Assembly (NCBI RefSeq): GCF_026343295.1
Contig: NZ_JAPELY010000001.1
Coordinates: forward strand, 2,418,001-2,482,000
DNA: 64,000 nucleotides
Source of the DNA: Streptomyces sp. NBC_00083
Lineage (GTDB): Bacteria; Actinomycetota; Actinomycetes; Streptomycetales; Streptomycetaceae
Reading direction: 5' to 3'
Shown here: positions 12,413 to 20,770 of the stretch, piece after piece
How positions within the stretch are numbered: position 1 is the first letter of the stretch
Layout of the letters: every line of letters starts with the position of its first letter
Translations under genes and position numbers: made by a program
Notes under the pieces: model-generated
Told to the model about the DNA's origin: nothing
Seen by the model: only the letters and a program-made list of their open reading frames with translations
Databases searched by the model: none

Positions 12413-15148
12413 ATGCGCACCAACGGGCGCCCCCGCACCACGACTTCCCTCTCCGCCGTCCGCAACATCGGCATCCTCGCCCACGTCGACGCGGGCAAGA
12501 CCACGGTCACCGAACGGATCCTCTTCGCGACCGGCGCCGTCCACAAACGGGGCGAGGTGCACGACGGGACCACCGTCACCGACTTCGACGCCCAGGAACG
12601 CGACCGCGGCATCACCATCTTCGCGGCGGCCGTGAGCTGCCGCTGGGACGGCCACCGCGTCAACCTGATCGACACCCCCGGCCACATCGACTTCGCCGAC
12701 GAGGTCGAACGGTCCCTGCGGGTCCTCGACGGCGCCGTCGAGGTGTTCGACGCCGTCGCGGGCGTCGAGCCGCAGAGCGAGTCGGTGTGGCGCCAGGCCG
12801 ACCGGCACGGCGTGCCCAGGATCGCCTTCGTCAACAAGCTCGACCGGGCGGGCGCCGACCTCGACACGGCCGTCGCCTCCATCCGCGAACGCCTGGGCGC
12901 CGTACCCCTGGTGGTCCAATGGCCCATCGGACGCGAGGACGGGTTCACCGGCGTCGTCGACCTGGTCCGCATGCGCACCCTGCGGTGGAACGACGACACC
13001 TGCGTCACGGGCCCGGTCGACGCCGACCTGCTCGACGAAGCCGCGCGACGGCGCCGGCTCCTGGAGGAGACGGTGGCGGAGCTCCACCCGGACGCCCTGG
13101 AGGAGTTCTGCGCGGCGTCGACGCTGAGCGGGGAGACCCTCGTGCGCGTCCTGCGCGAGCTGACGCTCGCCGGGGACGCGGTGGTGGTGCTGTGCGGCTC
13201 CGCCTACCGCAACCGCGGGATCGAGCCCCTGCTCGACGCGGTCCTCGCCTATCTGCCGTCGCCCGCCGACATGCCGCCGGTGCGCGGCACCGTCGACGGC
13301 GCCGAGCAGGAGCGGGCGCCCGACCCGGCGGAGCCGTTCGCGGCCCTCGCCTTCAAGGTGAACTCCACCGCGCGGGGCCGCCTCACCTATGTACGGATCT
13401 ACGCGGGCACCCTGCGCAAGGGCGACGCCGTACGCGACGCGGCGACGGGCCGGACCGAACGGGTCGGCCGGATCCTGCGCGTGCAGGCCGACCGGCACGA
13501 GGAGAGGGAGGACGCGATGGCGGGCGACATCGTCGCCGTGGTGGGCGTCAAGCACGCCCGCGCCGGCACGACGCTGTGCGCGCCGGACGCGCCGCTGCTC
13601 CTCGAACCGCCGTCGGTGGCCGAGCCGGTGGTGTCGGTCGCGGTCGAGGCGCGGCTGTCCGCCGACACCGGCCGGCTCGCCACCGCGCTCGCGCGCCTCG
13701 CCGACGAGGACCCCTCGCTGGTGGTGCGCTCCGACGCGGAGACCGGTCAGACGGTCCTGTCGGGCCTGGGCGAACTGCACCTGGAGGTGGCCGTGGAGAA
13801 GATCCGCCGCGACCAGGGTGTCGAGGTCGTCGTCGGCCGCCCGCAGGTCTCGTACCGCGAAACCGTGGTGCGCGGTGTGCGCGGCCTCGTGTACCGGCAC
13901 GTCAAACAGGACGGCGGGGCAGGCCAGTTCGCCCATGTCGTCCTCGATGTCGAGCCGTTGGGCGGTCCCGGGTTCGCGTTCCGTTCGACGGTGACCGGCG
14001 GGCGGGTCCCGCAGGAGTACGTGCGCGCCGTGGAGGCGGGCTGCCGTGACGCGCTGGCCGAGGGCCCCCTCGGCGGGTTCCCCGTCACCGGGGTCCGGGT
14101 CACGCTCACCGACGGGGCGACCCACTCCAAGGACTCCTCGGAGATGGCGTTCCGCACGGCGGGCCGGTTCGCGCTGCGCGAGGCGCTGCGGGCCTCGGTG
14201 ACGGGGCTCCTCGAGCCGGTGGCCGAGGTCACGGTCACCGTCCCCGAGGACGGCGTCGGCGGCGTACTCGGCGATCTCGCGTCCCGCCGCGGCCAGGTGT
14301 CGGCGTCCACGGCGGCGACGGCGGGCTCCGCGGTGATCACCGCGACGGTGCCGCTCGCCCAGCTCTTCGGCTACGCCTCCCGGCTGCGCGGCAGGACCCA
14401 GGGCCGGGGCACCTTCACGACCCGGCCCGCGCCGCTCGCACCGGTGCCGGCCGCGGTGGCCGACGCCCTGCTGGCCCGGTTGCCGCCGCCCGTGTCCGCC
14501 CCGCCCCGGTCCGCCGGGGCGGGGCGGACACGGGGGCGCATAGGGTGGGCGGATGCAGGAGCAGTACCGCACGATCGCCCGAGAAGGCGTGCACGAGAGC
14601 GAGATCAACAGGTCGCGCTTCATCTGCGCGCTCGCGCCCGCCGCGACCGAGGAGGAGGCGCAGGCGTTCATCGCGCGCGTCCGCAAGGAGCACCCGGCCG
14701 CCGGCCACCACTGCTTCGCGTACGTGATCGGCGCGGACGCCGGCGTGCAGAAGGCGAGCGACGACGGCGAACCCGGCGGAACCGCCGGAGTGCCCATGCT
14801 CCAGATGCTCACCCGGCGCGAGGTGCGGTACACCGTCGCCGTCGTCAGCCGGTACTTCGGCGGGGTCAAACTCGGCGCGGGCGGTCTGATCAGGGCGTAC
14901 GGCGGAGTGGTGGGCGAGGCCCTGGACGCGGTCGGCACGATCGTGCGCCGCCGCTTCCGGCTGGCCACCGTCACCGTCGACCACCAACGCGCCGGACGGC
15001 TGGAGAACGACCTGCGGGCGACCGGTCACGCGGTGCGCGAGGTGCGGTACGCGGAAGCCGTGACCATCGGCATCGGCCTCCCCGAGGCCGGCATCGAGGA
15101 CTTCCGCGCCTGGCTCGCCGACGCCACCGCGGGCACCGCCACCCTTGA
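12413..15148 (+). CDS. EF-G-family translation GTPase paralogue (no stop at expected end)
   Basis: The protein has all GTPase motifs of elongation factor [10 protein letters not shown] (G1), the RGIT switch, DTPGH (G3) and NKLD (G4). Domains II-V follow, including GELHLEV and a C-terminal [16 protein letters not shown]. Recognisable homology ends near codon 690 (about 14480). It is a second-type EF-G (EF-G2/ribosome-protection-like) rather than the housekeeping copy, judged by divergent switch I residues and an isolated context. The reading frame has no stop at the expected position: it runs through a 19-bp hairpin (14489-14534) and across most of the yigZ gene to 15148. The real product may therefore end at a terminated, stop-less mRNA, or the sequence may hold a frameshift (a TAG exists in another frame at 14541). 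Its place beside the RiPP cluster allows, but does not prove, a resistance role. Confidence 0.72.
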   Translation: MRTNGRPRTTTSLSAVRNIGILAHVDAGKTTVTERILFATGAVHKRGEVHDGTTVTDFDAQERDRGITIFAAAVSCRWDGHRVNLIDTPGHIDFADEVERSLRVLDGAVEVFDAVAGVEPQSESVWRQADRHGVPRIAFVNKLDRAGADLDTAVASIRERLGAVPLVVQWPIGREDGFTGVVDLVRMRTLRWNDDTCVTGPVDADLLDEAARRRRLLEETVAELHPDALEEFCAASTLSGETLVRVLRELTLAGDAVVVLCGSAYRNRGIEPLLDAVLAYLPSPADMPPVRGTVDGAEQERAPDPAEPFAALAFKVNSTARGRLTYVRIYAGTLRKGDAVRDAATGRTERVGRILRVQADRHEEREDAMAGDIVAVVGVKHARAGTTLCAPDAPLLLEPPSVAEPVVSVAVEARLSADTGRLATALARLADEDPSLVVRSDAETGQTVLSGLGELHLEVAVEKIRRDQGVEVVVGRPQVSYRETVVRGVRGLVYRHVKQDGGAGQFAHVVLDVEPLGGPGFAFRSTVTGGRVPQEYVRAVEAGCRDALAEGPLGGFPVTGVRVTLTDGATHSKDSSEMAFRTAGRFALREALRASVTGLLEPVAEVTVTVPEDGVGGVLGDLASRRGQVSASTAATAGSAVITATVPLAQLFGYASRLRGRTQGRGTFTTRPAPLAPVPAAVADALLARLPPPVSAPPRSAGAGRTRGRIGWADAGAVPHDRPRRRARERDQQVALHLRARARRDRGGGAGVHRARPQGAPGRRPPLLRVRDRRGRRRAEGERRRRTRRNRRSAHAPDAHPARGAVHRRRRQPVLRRGQTRRGRSDQGVRRSGGRGPGRGRHDRAPPLPAGHRHRRPPTRRTAGERPAGDRSRGARGAVRGSRDHRHRPPRGRHRGLPRLARRRHRGHRHP
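14489..14534 (+). terminator. 19-bp perfect hairpin at the end of the EF-G-like gene
   Basis: CCCGTGTCCGCCCCGCCCC (14489-14507) pairs perfectly with the segment at 14516-14534 around the 8-nt loop GGTCCGCC. There is no U-tract, as is common for Streptomyces terminators. It lies inside the open EF-G-like frame and just before the yigZ -10 box, so it probably insulates the two transcripts. Confidence 0.7.
14541..14546 (+). promoter_or_regulatory. -10 box for leaderless yigZ-like transcript
   Basis: TAGGGT ends 6 nt before the ATG at 14553, the spacing seen when transcription starts at the A of ATG. No ribosome binding site precedes the gene, which also fits leaderless translation. A -35 box is not recognisable because the terminator hairpin occupies that position. 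Confidence 0.5.
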
Positions 15149-15179
15149 GCTCGGCGGCGAGGCGTACGGCGACGGCTGA
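14553..15179 (+). CDS. YigZ/IMPACT family protein, 208 aa
   Basis: The sequence contains the family's characteristic [19 protein letters not shown] start, [20 protein letters not shown] (the conserved DGEP.GTAG signature) and [21 protein letters not shown]. It has a ribosomal-S5-like fold, followed by a C-terminal ferredoxin-like domain. The length is normal for bacterial YigZ (about 205 aa). The role is not settled; eukaryotic IMPACT modulates Gcn2-type translation control. It sits between the EF-G paralogue and sbcD and appears to have its own leaderless promoter. Confidence 0.88.
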   Translation: MQEQYRTIAREGVHESEINRSRFICALAPAATEEEAQAFIARVRKEHPAAGHHCFAYVIGADAGVQKASDDGEPGGTAGVPMLQMLTRREVRYTVAVVSRYFGGVKLGAGGLIRAYGGVVGEALDAVGTIVRRRFRLATVTVDHQRAGRLENDLRATGHAVREVRYAEAVTIGIGLPEAGIEDFRAWLADATAGTATLELGGEAYGDG

Positions 15180-15429
15180 GGGGCGTACGGCCCGAGCGCC
15201 GAAGGGAAGGCCGGCGCGCGCTCCCGCCCGGCCGGGCCCGGTGGCGCCGTGCCCGCCGGCCCTGATCACGACTCCGGCCACGCCACCCCCGTGACCGATG
15301 ACAGACTGAGGGCCGTGAGGGGCCAGGTGCCGGTCTGTGCCGGTGGGGCCCGTGATGGCGGTGGGTCCGGCGGGGGCCGGCGCGGGCGGTGCGAAAGGCG
15401 AGGGGAAACATGCAGGTCGGAGCGGTGTC
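15180..15429. other. 250-bp intergenic region
   Basis: I see nothing coding here. It should contain the sbcDC promoter, but no clear -35/-10 pair stands out. A short ATG-initiated frame around 15410 ends at the sbcD start and is not supported. Confidence 0.4.
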
Positions 15430-16584
15430 GTGAGGATCCTCCACACCTCGGACTGGCACCTGGGCCGGTCCTTCCACCGGGTCGACCTGCTGGACGCGCA
15501 GGCCGCGTTCCTCGACCATCTGGTGACGACGGTGCGCGACCACGACGTGGACGCCGTCCTCGTGGCAGGTGACGTGTACGACCGTGCGGTGCCGCCGCTC
15601 GCCGCCGTCGAGCTCTTCGACCGCGCGCTGCACAGCCTCGCCGCCGCCGGGGTCGCGACCGTGATGATCTCCGGCAACCACGACTCGGCCCGCAGGCTCG
15701 GCGTGGGCGCCGGCCTGATCGAGCGCGCCGGGATCCACCTGCGGACCGATCCGGCGGGCTGCGGCACCCCCGTCATGATCGACGGCGTGGCCTTCTACGG
15801 GCTTCCCTACCTGGAGCCCGCCCTGGTCCGCGACGAACTGGCCGCGCCGAAGGGCGGGCACGAGGCCGTGCTGAGCGCCGCCATGGACCGGGTGCGCTCC
15901 GACCTCGCACAGCGCCCCGCAGGCACCCGCTCCGTCGTCCTCGCGCACGCCTTCGTGGCCGGCGGCGAGCCGAGCGACAGCGAGCGCGACATCACCGTCG
16001 GAGGGGTCGCCGCGGTGCCCGCCGGTATCTTCCACGGCGTGGACTACGTGGCGCTCGGCCACCTCCACGGCAGCCAGACGATCACCGAGCGGGTCCGCTA
16101 CTCGGGCTCGCCGCTCGCCTACTCCTTCTCCGAGACCAACCACCGCAAGTCCATGTGGCTCGTCGACCTCGCCACCGACGGCGCCGTCACCGCCGAACGC
16201 GTGGACTGCCCGGTGCCCCGCCCCCTCGCCCGGATCCGGGGCCGCCTCGACGCGCTGCTCGACGACCCCGCCCTGACCCGGCACGAACAGGCCTGGGTGG
16301 AGGCCACGTTGACCGATGCCGTGCGCCCCGCCGACGCCATGGCCCGGATCGGGGCCCGCTTCCCGCACACCCTGAGCCTGGTCTTCGACCCGGAACACAC
16401 CGACGGCGACCCGCACGCCTCGTACGCCCAACGGCTCAGCGGCCGCAGCGACCAGCAGATCGCGGAGGACTTCGTGGCGCACGTACGCGGCGGCAGCGGC
16501 CCCGACGACGGTGAACGGACCGTCCTGCAGGGCGCGTTCGACGCGGTGCGGGTCGACGACGGTGTGCGCGAGGTGGCCCGGTGA
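15430..16584 (+). CDS. sbcD: SbcD exonuclease subunit
   Basis: The start is a GTG giving MRILHTSDWHLGRSFHR, the exact phosphoesterase opening with metal ligands D and H in SDWHLG. Further signature residues are VLVAGDVYDRAVPP, ISGNHDSARRLG and YVALGHLHG, the Mre11-type two-metal nuclease motifs. At 384 residues the length is normal. With SbcC it forms the SMC-like nuclease that opens hairpins, cruciforms and blocked DNA ends. The stop overlaps the sbcC GTG (GTGA), so the two are co-translated. Confidence 0.95.
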   Translation: MRILHTSDWHLGRSFHRVDLLDAQAAFLDHLVTTVRDHDVDAVLVAGDVYDRAVPPLAAVELFDRALHSLAAAGVATVMISGNHDSARRLGVGAGLIERAGIHLRTDPAGCGTPVMIDGVAFYGLPYLEPALVRDELAAPKGGHEAVLSAAMDRVRSDLAQRPAGTRSVVLAHAFVAGGEPSDSERDITVGGVAAVPAGIFHGVDYVALGHLHGSQTITERVRYSGSPLAYSFSETNHRKSMWLVDLATDGAVTAERVDCPVPRPLARIRGRLDALLDDPALTRHEQAWVEATLTDAVRPADAMARIGARFPHTLSLVFDPEHTDGDPHASYAQRLSGRSDQQIAEDFVAHVRGGSGPDDGERTVLQGAFDAVRVDDGVREVAR

Positions 16585-19500
16585 GGCTGCACCGCATGCG
16601 CGTCACGGCCTTCGGCCCCTTCGCCGGGAGCCAGGACGTCGACTTCGACGCGCTGTCGTCGGCGGGCCTCTTCCTGCTGCACGGACCGACCGGCGCCGGC
16701 AAGACCTCCGTACTCGACGCGGTTTGCTTCGCCCTGTACGGGGCCGTGCCGGGCGCCCGCCAGAGCCCCGGTACCGTGCTGCGCAGCGACCACGCCGAGC
16801 CCCATGTCTTCACCGAGGTCCTGCTCGAACTGACCGTCGGCGGGCGCCGGTTGGAGGTCACCCGCCGCCCCCAGCAGGACCGCCCCAAGAAGCGCGGCAG
16901 CGGCTTCACCACCGAGAAGGCGCAGACCTGGCTGCGCGAGTACGACCCCGCGGCCCGCACCTGGCAGTCGCTGAGCCGCTCGCACCAGGAGATCGGCGAG
17001 GAGCTCGGGCAGCTCATCGGGATGAGCCGTGAACAGTTCTGCCAGGTCGTGCTGTTGCCGCAGGGGGAGTTCGCCAAATTCCTCAGGTCGGACGCGGAAG
17101 CGCGCGGCCGACTGCTCGGCAGGCTCTTCGACACCCGCCGGTTCGCCGCCGTCGAGGACCGCCTCGCCGAACTGCGCCGGACCGCCGAACGCCAGGTCAA
17201 GGACGGCGACGAACGCCTGCTCGCCTTCGCCCAGCGCATGGCCCAGGCTGCCGGGGGCGACGCGGGCGAGTGGCCCCTGCCCGACGCACGGCCCGGCGAC
17301 CCGGGCCTCGCCTCCGACGTGCTCCAGTGGGCGGCCGTCGCACGCGCCGGTGCGCGCGAACGCCTCGACATCGCGACGGCCGCCGCGGCCGCCGCCGAGA
17401 GCCGGCAGGCCGCCACCCGGAGCGCCGCCGACGAGGCGCGCCGGCTCGCCGCGCTCCAGGAGCGGTACGCCCAAGCACGCGCCGAAGTCGAGGAGTTGAC
17501 GGCCCGTCGGGCCGAGCAGGAGGCGCTGAAGGCGCGTCTCGACACGGCCCGCAAGGCGGAACTGGTCTCGCCCGCCCTCGAATGGCGCGAGCAGGCCCAG
17601 CGCGACCACCGCACGGCCACCGCCGAACGCGACCGCTCCCGAGCCCGGTTGCACCCCGACCTCGCCGACGCGGGCGCCGACCAACTCGCCGCTCTGGAAC
17701 GCAGGATGCGTCAGGATCTCGGCGCCCTGGACTCGGCCCGCAGGGCGGAGCGGCGCAGCGCCGAGATCGACACGGAGCGCGCCGCCCTCGACCAGAGGGC
17801 CCGCGCCGACGAGGACGTCCTCACCGACACGGCGGGATGGCTGGCCGGCTGGGAGGGCGCACGCCTCGCCCACCAGGCGCGGATCGACGCCGCCCACGAG
17901 GCCGCGGCCCGCGCCGAACACCTCGCGGGCCGGCTCGAACCGGCCCGGCGGCGCCTCACGGCGGCCCGCGAACGGGACGCCGCCGAGGCCCGGCTCGCCA
18001 CGGCCGAACGGCGGCACGCCGACACCAGGGACGCGGCCAACGCCGCCCACGAACACTGGCTCGCGCTGCGCGAGGAGCGGCTGCTCGGCATCGCGGCGGA
18101 GCTCGCGGCGGGGCTGCGCGCGGGGGAGCCCTGCTCGGTGTGCGGCTCGGCCGAACATCCCGCTCCGGCGCGTCCCGGCACCGGCCAGGTCGACCGCGCG
18201 ACCGAGGACGCCGCGCAGCGCGCCTACCGGGACGCCGACACGGCCCGCGTCGACGCCGAGGCCGCCCTCGCGTCCGTGCGGGAGGAACTCGCCGGCACCC
18301 GGGCCGAGGCGGGCACGGCGGGCGTCGCCGAACTCGCGGACGAGGCAGAGGAGTTGCGGCGCGAGCATGCCGCGGCACGGGAGGCCGCCGGCGGTCTGCA
18401 CGAGGCGCAGGTGTCCCTCGCCGCGGCGGAGCGCGAGTACGAGCAGCGCCTGGCCGCCCAGCGCACCGCGCAGCAGAGCGTGGCGGCCCGCACCGCGAGC
18501 CGCGAAGCGCTCGACCGTGAACAGGCTTCCCTGGAAAGGGAGTTGAGTCAGGCGCGGGCGGGTGCCGCGAGCGTCGCGGAGCAGGCCGCCCTGCTCGAAC
18601 ACCGCGCGGACATCCTCGCCGAGGCCGCGGAAGCGGTCCGCGCCGTCGAGGACAGCGCGGAGCGGCTCAAGGAGGCCGACGGACGGCTCTCGCAGGCGGC
18701 GTTCCGCGCCGGGTTCGACACTCCCGACGCCGCGTCGGCGGCCCTGATCGACGAGCGGGGCCAACGCGGCATCCAGCACCGCATCGACGCGTGGCAGCAC
18801 GCGTACGCCACGGTCACCGCACGCCTCGCGGAGCCGGAGACCGCGGCCGCGGGCGCGGCGCCGCCGGCCCGCACCGAGCAGTGCGCGGCCGAGGCGACCG
18901 CCGCCGAACGCGCCCTGCGGGACGCCGCGTCCGCGCTCTCGGCGGCCCGCTCCCGCGCCACCGAACTCGACGCGCTCAGCGGCCGGGCCACCGAGGAGAC
19001 CCGCAGGATCGGCCCGCTGCGCGAGCAGTACGAGCGGGTGGCCCGCCTGGCCGGGCTCACCGCGGGCACGTCGGCCGACAACGAGCGCAAGATGCGCCTG
19101 GAGTCGTACGTGCTCGCCGCCCGCCTCGAACAGGTCGCGGCCGCCGCGACGGCCAGGCTCCAGCGCATGTCGGGCGGCCGGTACACGCTGGTCCACTCCG
19201 ACGCCAGGGGCGGCAGGGGCCGTGCCGGCCTCGGCCTGCACGTGGTGGACGCCTGGACGGGACGCGAACGCGACACCGCGACGCTGTCGGGCGGCGAGAC
19301 CTTCTTCGCCTCCCTCGCCCTGGCCCTCGGCCTCGCGGACGTCGTCACCGACGAAGCGGGCGGCGCCCGCCTGGACACCCTCTTCATCGACGAGGGCTTC
19401 GGCAGCCTCGACGACCAGACCCTGGACGAGGTCCTCGACGTCCTGGACTCCTTGCGCGAACGCGACCGCAGCGTAGGCATCGTGAGCCACGTGGGCGACC

Positions 19501-19586
19501 TGCGCCGCCGCATCCCGGCCCAACTGGAAGTAGTCAAGAACCGAACAGGCTCGACGGTACGGCTCCGGGGGACCGGCGGGGCGTGA
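16581..19586 (+). CDS. sbcC: SbcC, ATPase subunit of the SbcCD nuclease, 1001 aa
   Basis: The N-terminal Walker A is GPTGAGKTS (G35-S43). Long Ala/Glu/Arg-rich coiled coils fill residues about 180-510 and 530-830, separated by a zinc hook C518-SV-C521. The ABC signature LSGGETFF (S903) and the Walker B strand TLFIDEGFGSLD follow near the C-terminus. It is the Rad50-like partner of SbcD, using ATP to open and close around DNA ends. Neighbour overlap and order are as in other actinobacteria. Confidence 0.96.
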   Translation: MRLHRMRVTAFGPFAGSQDVDFDALSSAGLFLLHGPTGAGKTSVLDAVCFALYGAVPGARQSPGTVLRSDHAEPHVFTEVLLELTVGGRRLEVTRRPQQDRPKKRGSGFTTEKAQTWLREYDPAARTWQSLSRSHQEIGEELGQLIGMSREQFCQVVLLPQGEFAKFLRSDAEARGRLLGRLFDTRRFAAVEDRLAELRRTAERQVKDGDERLLAFAQRMAQAAGGDAGEWPLPDARPGDPGLASDVLQWAAVARAGARERLDIATAAAAAAESRQAATRSAADEARRLAALQERYAQARAEVEELTARRAEQEALKARLDTARKAELVSPALEWREQAQRDHRTATAERDRSRARLHPDLADAGADQLAALERRMRQDLGALDSARRAERRSAEIDTERAALDQRARADEDVLTDTAGWLAGWEGARLAHQARIDAAHEAAARAEHLAGRLEPARRRLTAARERDAAEARLATAERRHADTRDAANAAHEHWLALREERLLGIAAELAAGLRAGEPCSVCGSAEHPAPARPGTGQVDRATEDAAQRAYRDADTARVDAEAALASVREELAGTRAEAGTAGVAELADEAEELRREHAAAREAAGGLHEAQVSLAAAEREYEQRLAAQRTAQQSVAARTASREALDREQASLERELSQARAGAASVAEQAALLEHRADILAEAAEAVRAVEDSAERLKEADGRLSQAAFRAGFDTPDAASAALIDERGQRGIQHRIDAWQHAYATVTARLAEPETAAAGAAPPARTEQCAAEATAAERALRDAASALSAARSRATELDALSGRATEETRRIGPLREQYERVARLAGLTAGTSADNERKMRLESYVLAARLEQVAAAATARLQRMSGGRYTLVHSDARGGRGRAGLGLHVVDAWTGRERDTATLSGGETFFASLALALGLADVVTDEAGGARLDTLFIDEGFGSLDDQTLDEVLDVLDSLRERDRSVGIVSHVGDLRRRIPAQLEVVKNRTGSTVRLRGTGGA

Positions 19587-19682
19587 GGGGGCGGTGCGAA
19601 GGCAGCGACGAATGGTGCCGTGCCGGTCCGCGCGTCCTCGGCCGCCCCGTGGTCGGCGGCGGCCTCGTCCCGTCCGCCGGCC

Positions 19683-20129
19683 TCAGCGGCCGATCGCCCG
19701 CCGGGGCAGGGGTGAGGAATACACCACGCTCGTCGTCACCGCGCCCAGGGTGCCGATCCTCCCGGATATCTCCTCCAGGTGACTCATCGAGCGGGCGCTG
19801 ACCTTGATGACGAAGCAGTCGTCGCCCGTCACATGGTGGGCCTCCATGATTTCCGGAGTCGCCTCCACCAGGTCGTGGAACGGCTTGTAATGGCCGTTCG
19901 GATACCGCAGGCGCACAAAGGCGAGGATGGGTCTGCCGAGGCGTTCCTGGTCGACGACGGCCGTGTAGCCGGCGATCACCCCGGCCTCTTCGAGACGGCG
20001 CACCCGCTCGGTGACGGCGCTCGCCGACATCGACACGGTGCGGGCCAGCTCGGCGTAGCTCGCCCGTCCTTCCTGCTGGAGGGCTTCCAGGATGCGCCAG
20101 TCGGTGGCGTCGGGGGAATACGTGGTCAT
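19683..20129 (-). CDS. Lrp/AsnC family transcriptional regulator, 148 aa
   Basis: An N-terminal helix-turn-helix (ATDWRILEALQQEGRASYAELA, then SASAVTERVRRLEEAGVI) is followed by the AsnC ligand domain with TGDDCFVIKVSA. The length is normal for Lrp-type octameric regulators that sense amino acids. The start at 20129 gives the usual few residues before the HTH; the open frame continues upstream to 20582 but only as shadow of the rhodanese gene. It is divergent from the rhodanese gene, 94 bp away, which is its most likely target. The ligand is unknown. Confidence 0.9.
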   Translation of the reverse strand: MTTYSPDATDWRILEALQQEGRASYAELARTVSMSASAVTERVRRLEEAGVIAGYTAVVDQERLGRPILAFVRLRYPNGHYKPFHDLVEATPEIMEAHHVTGDDCFVIKVSARSMSHLEEISGRIGTLGAVTTSVVYSSPLPRRAIGR

Positions 20130-20210
20130 GGCCCCACACAACCGTGAAAACCCCGGCACAACAAGAGATGTCCCGGGGATCGGACCTTCCCGGAGTGGAT
20201 CATCGGGCCA

Positions 20211-20216
20211 TAGATT
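20211..20216 (+). promoter_or_regulatory. -10 box for rhodanese gene, near-leaderless
   Basis: TAGATT lies 7 nt before the ATG at 20224 and no ribosome binding site is present, suggesting transcription starts at or very near the start codon. The 94-bp region shared with the divergent Lrp gene is AT-richer than its surroundings and should hold the Lrp operator. Confidence 0.4.
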
Positions 20217-20223
20217 TTCAGCC

Positions 20224-20712
20224 ATGACGACACAGCTCACCGACCCCGCCAACCCGGTTCTGCGCGTGGCCCCGGCCGCGCCCGCCGACGCCGCCGCCCA
20301 CTTCCGCGCCGCCCTGGCCTTCCACGCGGACGTCTCCGATGTCGCCGGCGCGCTCGCGGCCGGCGGCGACCCCGGGTTCGTCGTCCTGGACTCCCGCTCC
20401 GCCGCGTCCTGGGACCAGGGCCACGTGCCCGGCGCCGTCCACCTGCCGACCGCGCTCATCACCGGCCGGGCCGAGCTGCTGCTCGACAAGGCGGTGCCCG
20501 TCGTCACGTACTGCTGGGGCCCCGGCTGCAACGGCGCCACCCGCGCGGCCCTCGCCCTCGCCGAACTCGGCTTCCAGGTCAAGGAGATGCTCGGCGGCTT
20601 CGAGTACTGGGTGCGCGAGGGTTTCGCGTACGAGACCCGGGAGGGCGGCGAGCGCCGCGCCGCCGACCCGCTGACCGCGCCGGTGGACGCGGGCGCCGAC
20701 TGTGGCTGCTGA
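20224..20712 (+). CDS. Rhodanese-like domain protein, 162 aa
   Basis: A single rhodanese domain is visible: FVVLDSRSAASWDQGHVPGAVHLP, then the active-site loop YCWGPGCNGATRAA, in which the first Cys is the likely persulfide carrier, then LAELGFQVKEMLGGFEYW. The C-terminus adds a DCGC motif that could be a second sulfur or metal site. It is a cytosolic protein probably handling sulfane sulfur. The partner is unknown, but the divergent Lrp regulator suggests a link to amino-acid (perhaps Cys) levels. Confidence 0.88.
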   Translation: MTTQLTDPANPVLRVAPAAPADAAAHFRAALAFHADVSDVAGALAAGGDPGFVVLDSRSAASWDQGHVPGAVHLPTALITGRAELLLDKAVPVVTYCWGPGCNGATRAALALAELGFQVKEMLGGFEYWVREGFAYETREGGERRAADPLTAPVDAGADCGC

Positions 20713-20729
20713 ATGCGGTGAACTGCCTT

Positions 20730-20762
20730 GCGGGGGCGGCCCGTTGGGCCGGCCGCCCCCGC
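20730..20762. terminator. Bidirectional hairpin between convergent genes
   Basis: GCGGGGGCGGCC (20730-20741) pairs perfectly with GGCCGCCCCCGC (20751-20762), with a 9-nt loop. It lies between the stop codons of the rhodanese (+) and DUF885 (-) genes and can serve both. Confidence 0.7.
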
Positions 20763-20770
20763 CGCCGGCC

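Noticed and set aside
11927..14974. 1015-codon minus-strand ORF opposite the EF-G-like gene
   Set aside because: It is a shadow of the GC-rich plus-strand gene: low-complexity Arg/Gly/Val sequence, no domain, no start signal.
16119..19523. 1134-codon minus-strand ORF opposite sbcC
   Set aside because: Antisense shadow of the coiled-coil gene, with repetitive Gly/Arg/Val composition and no motif.
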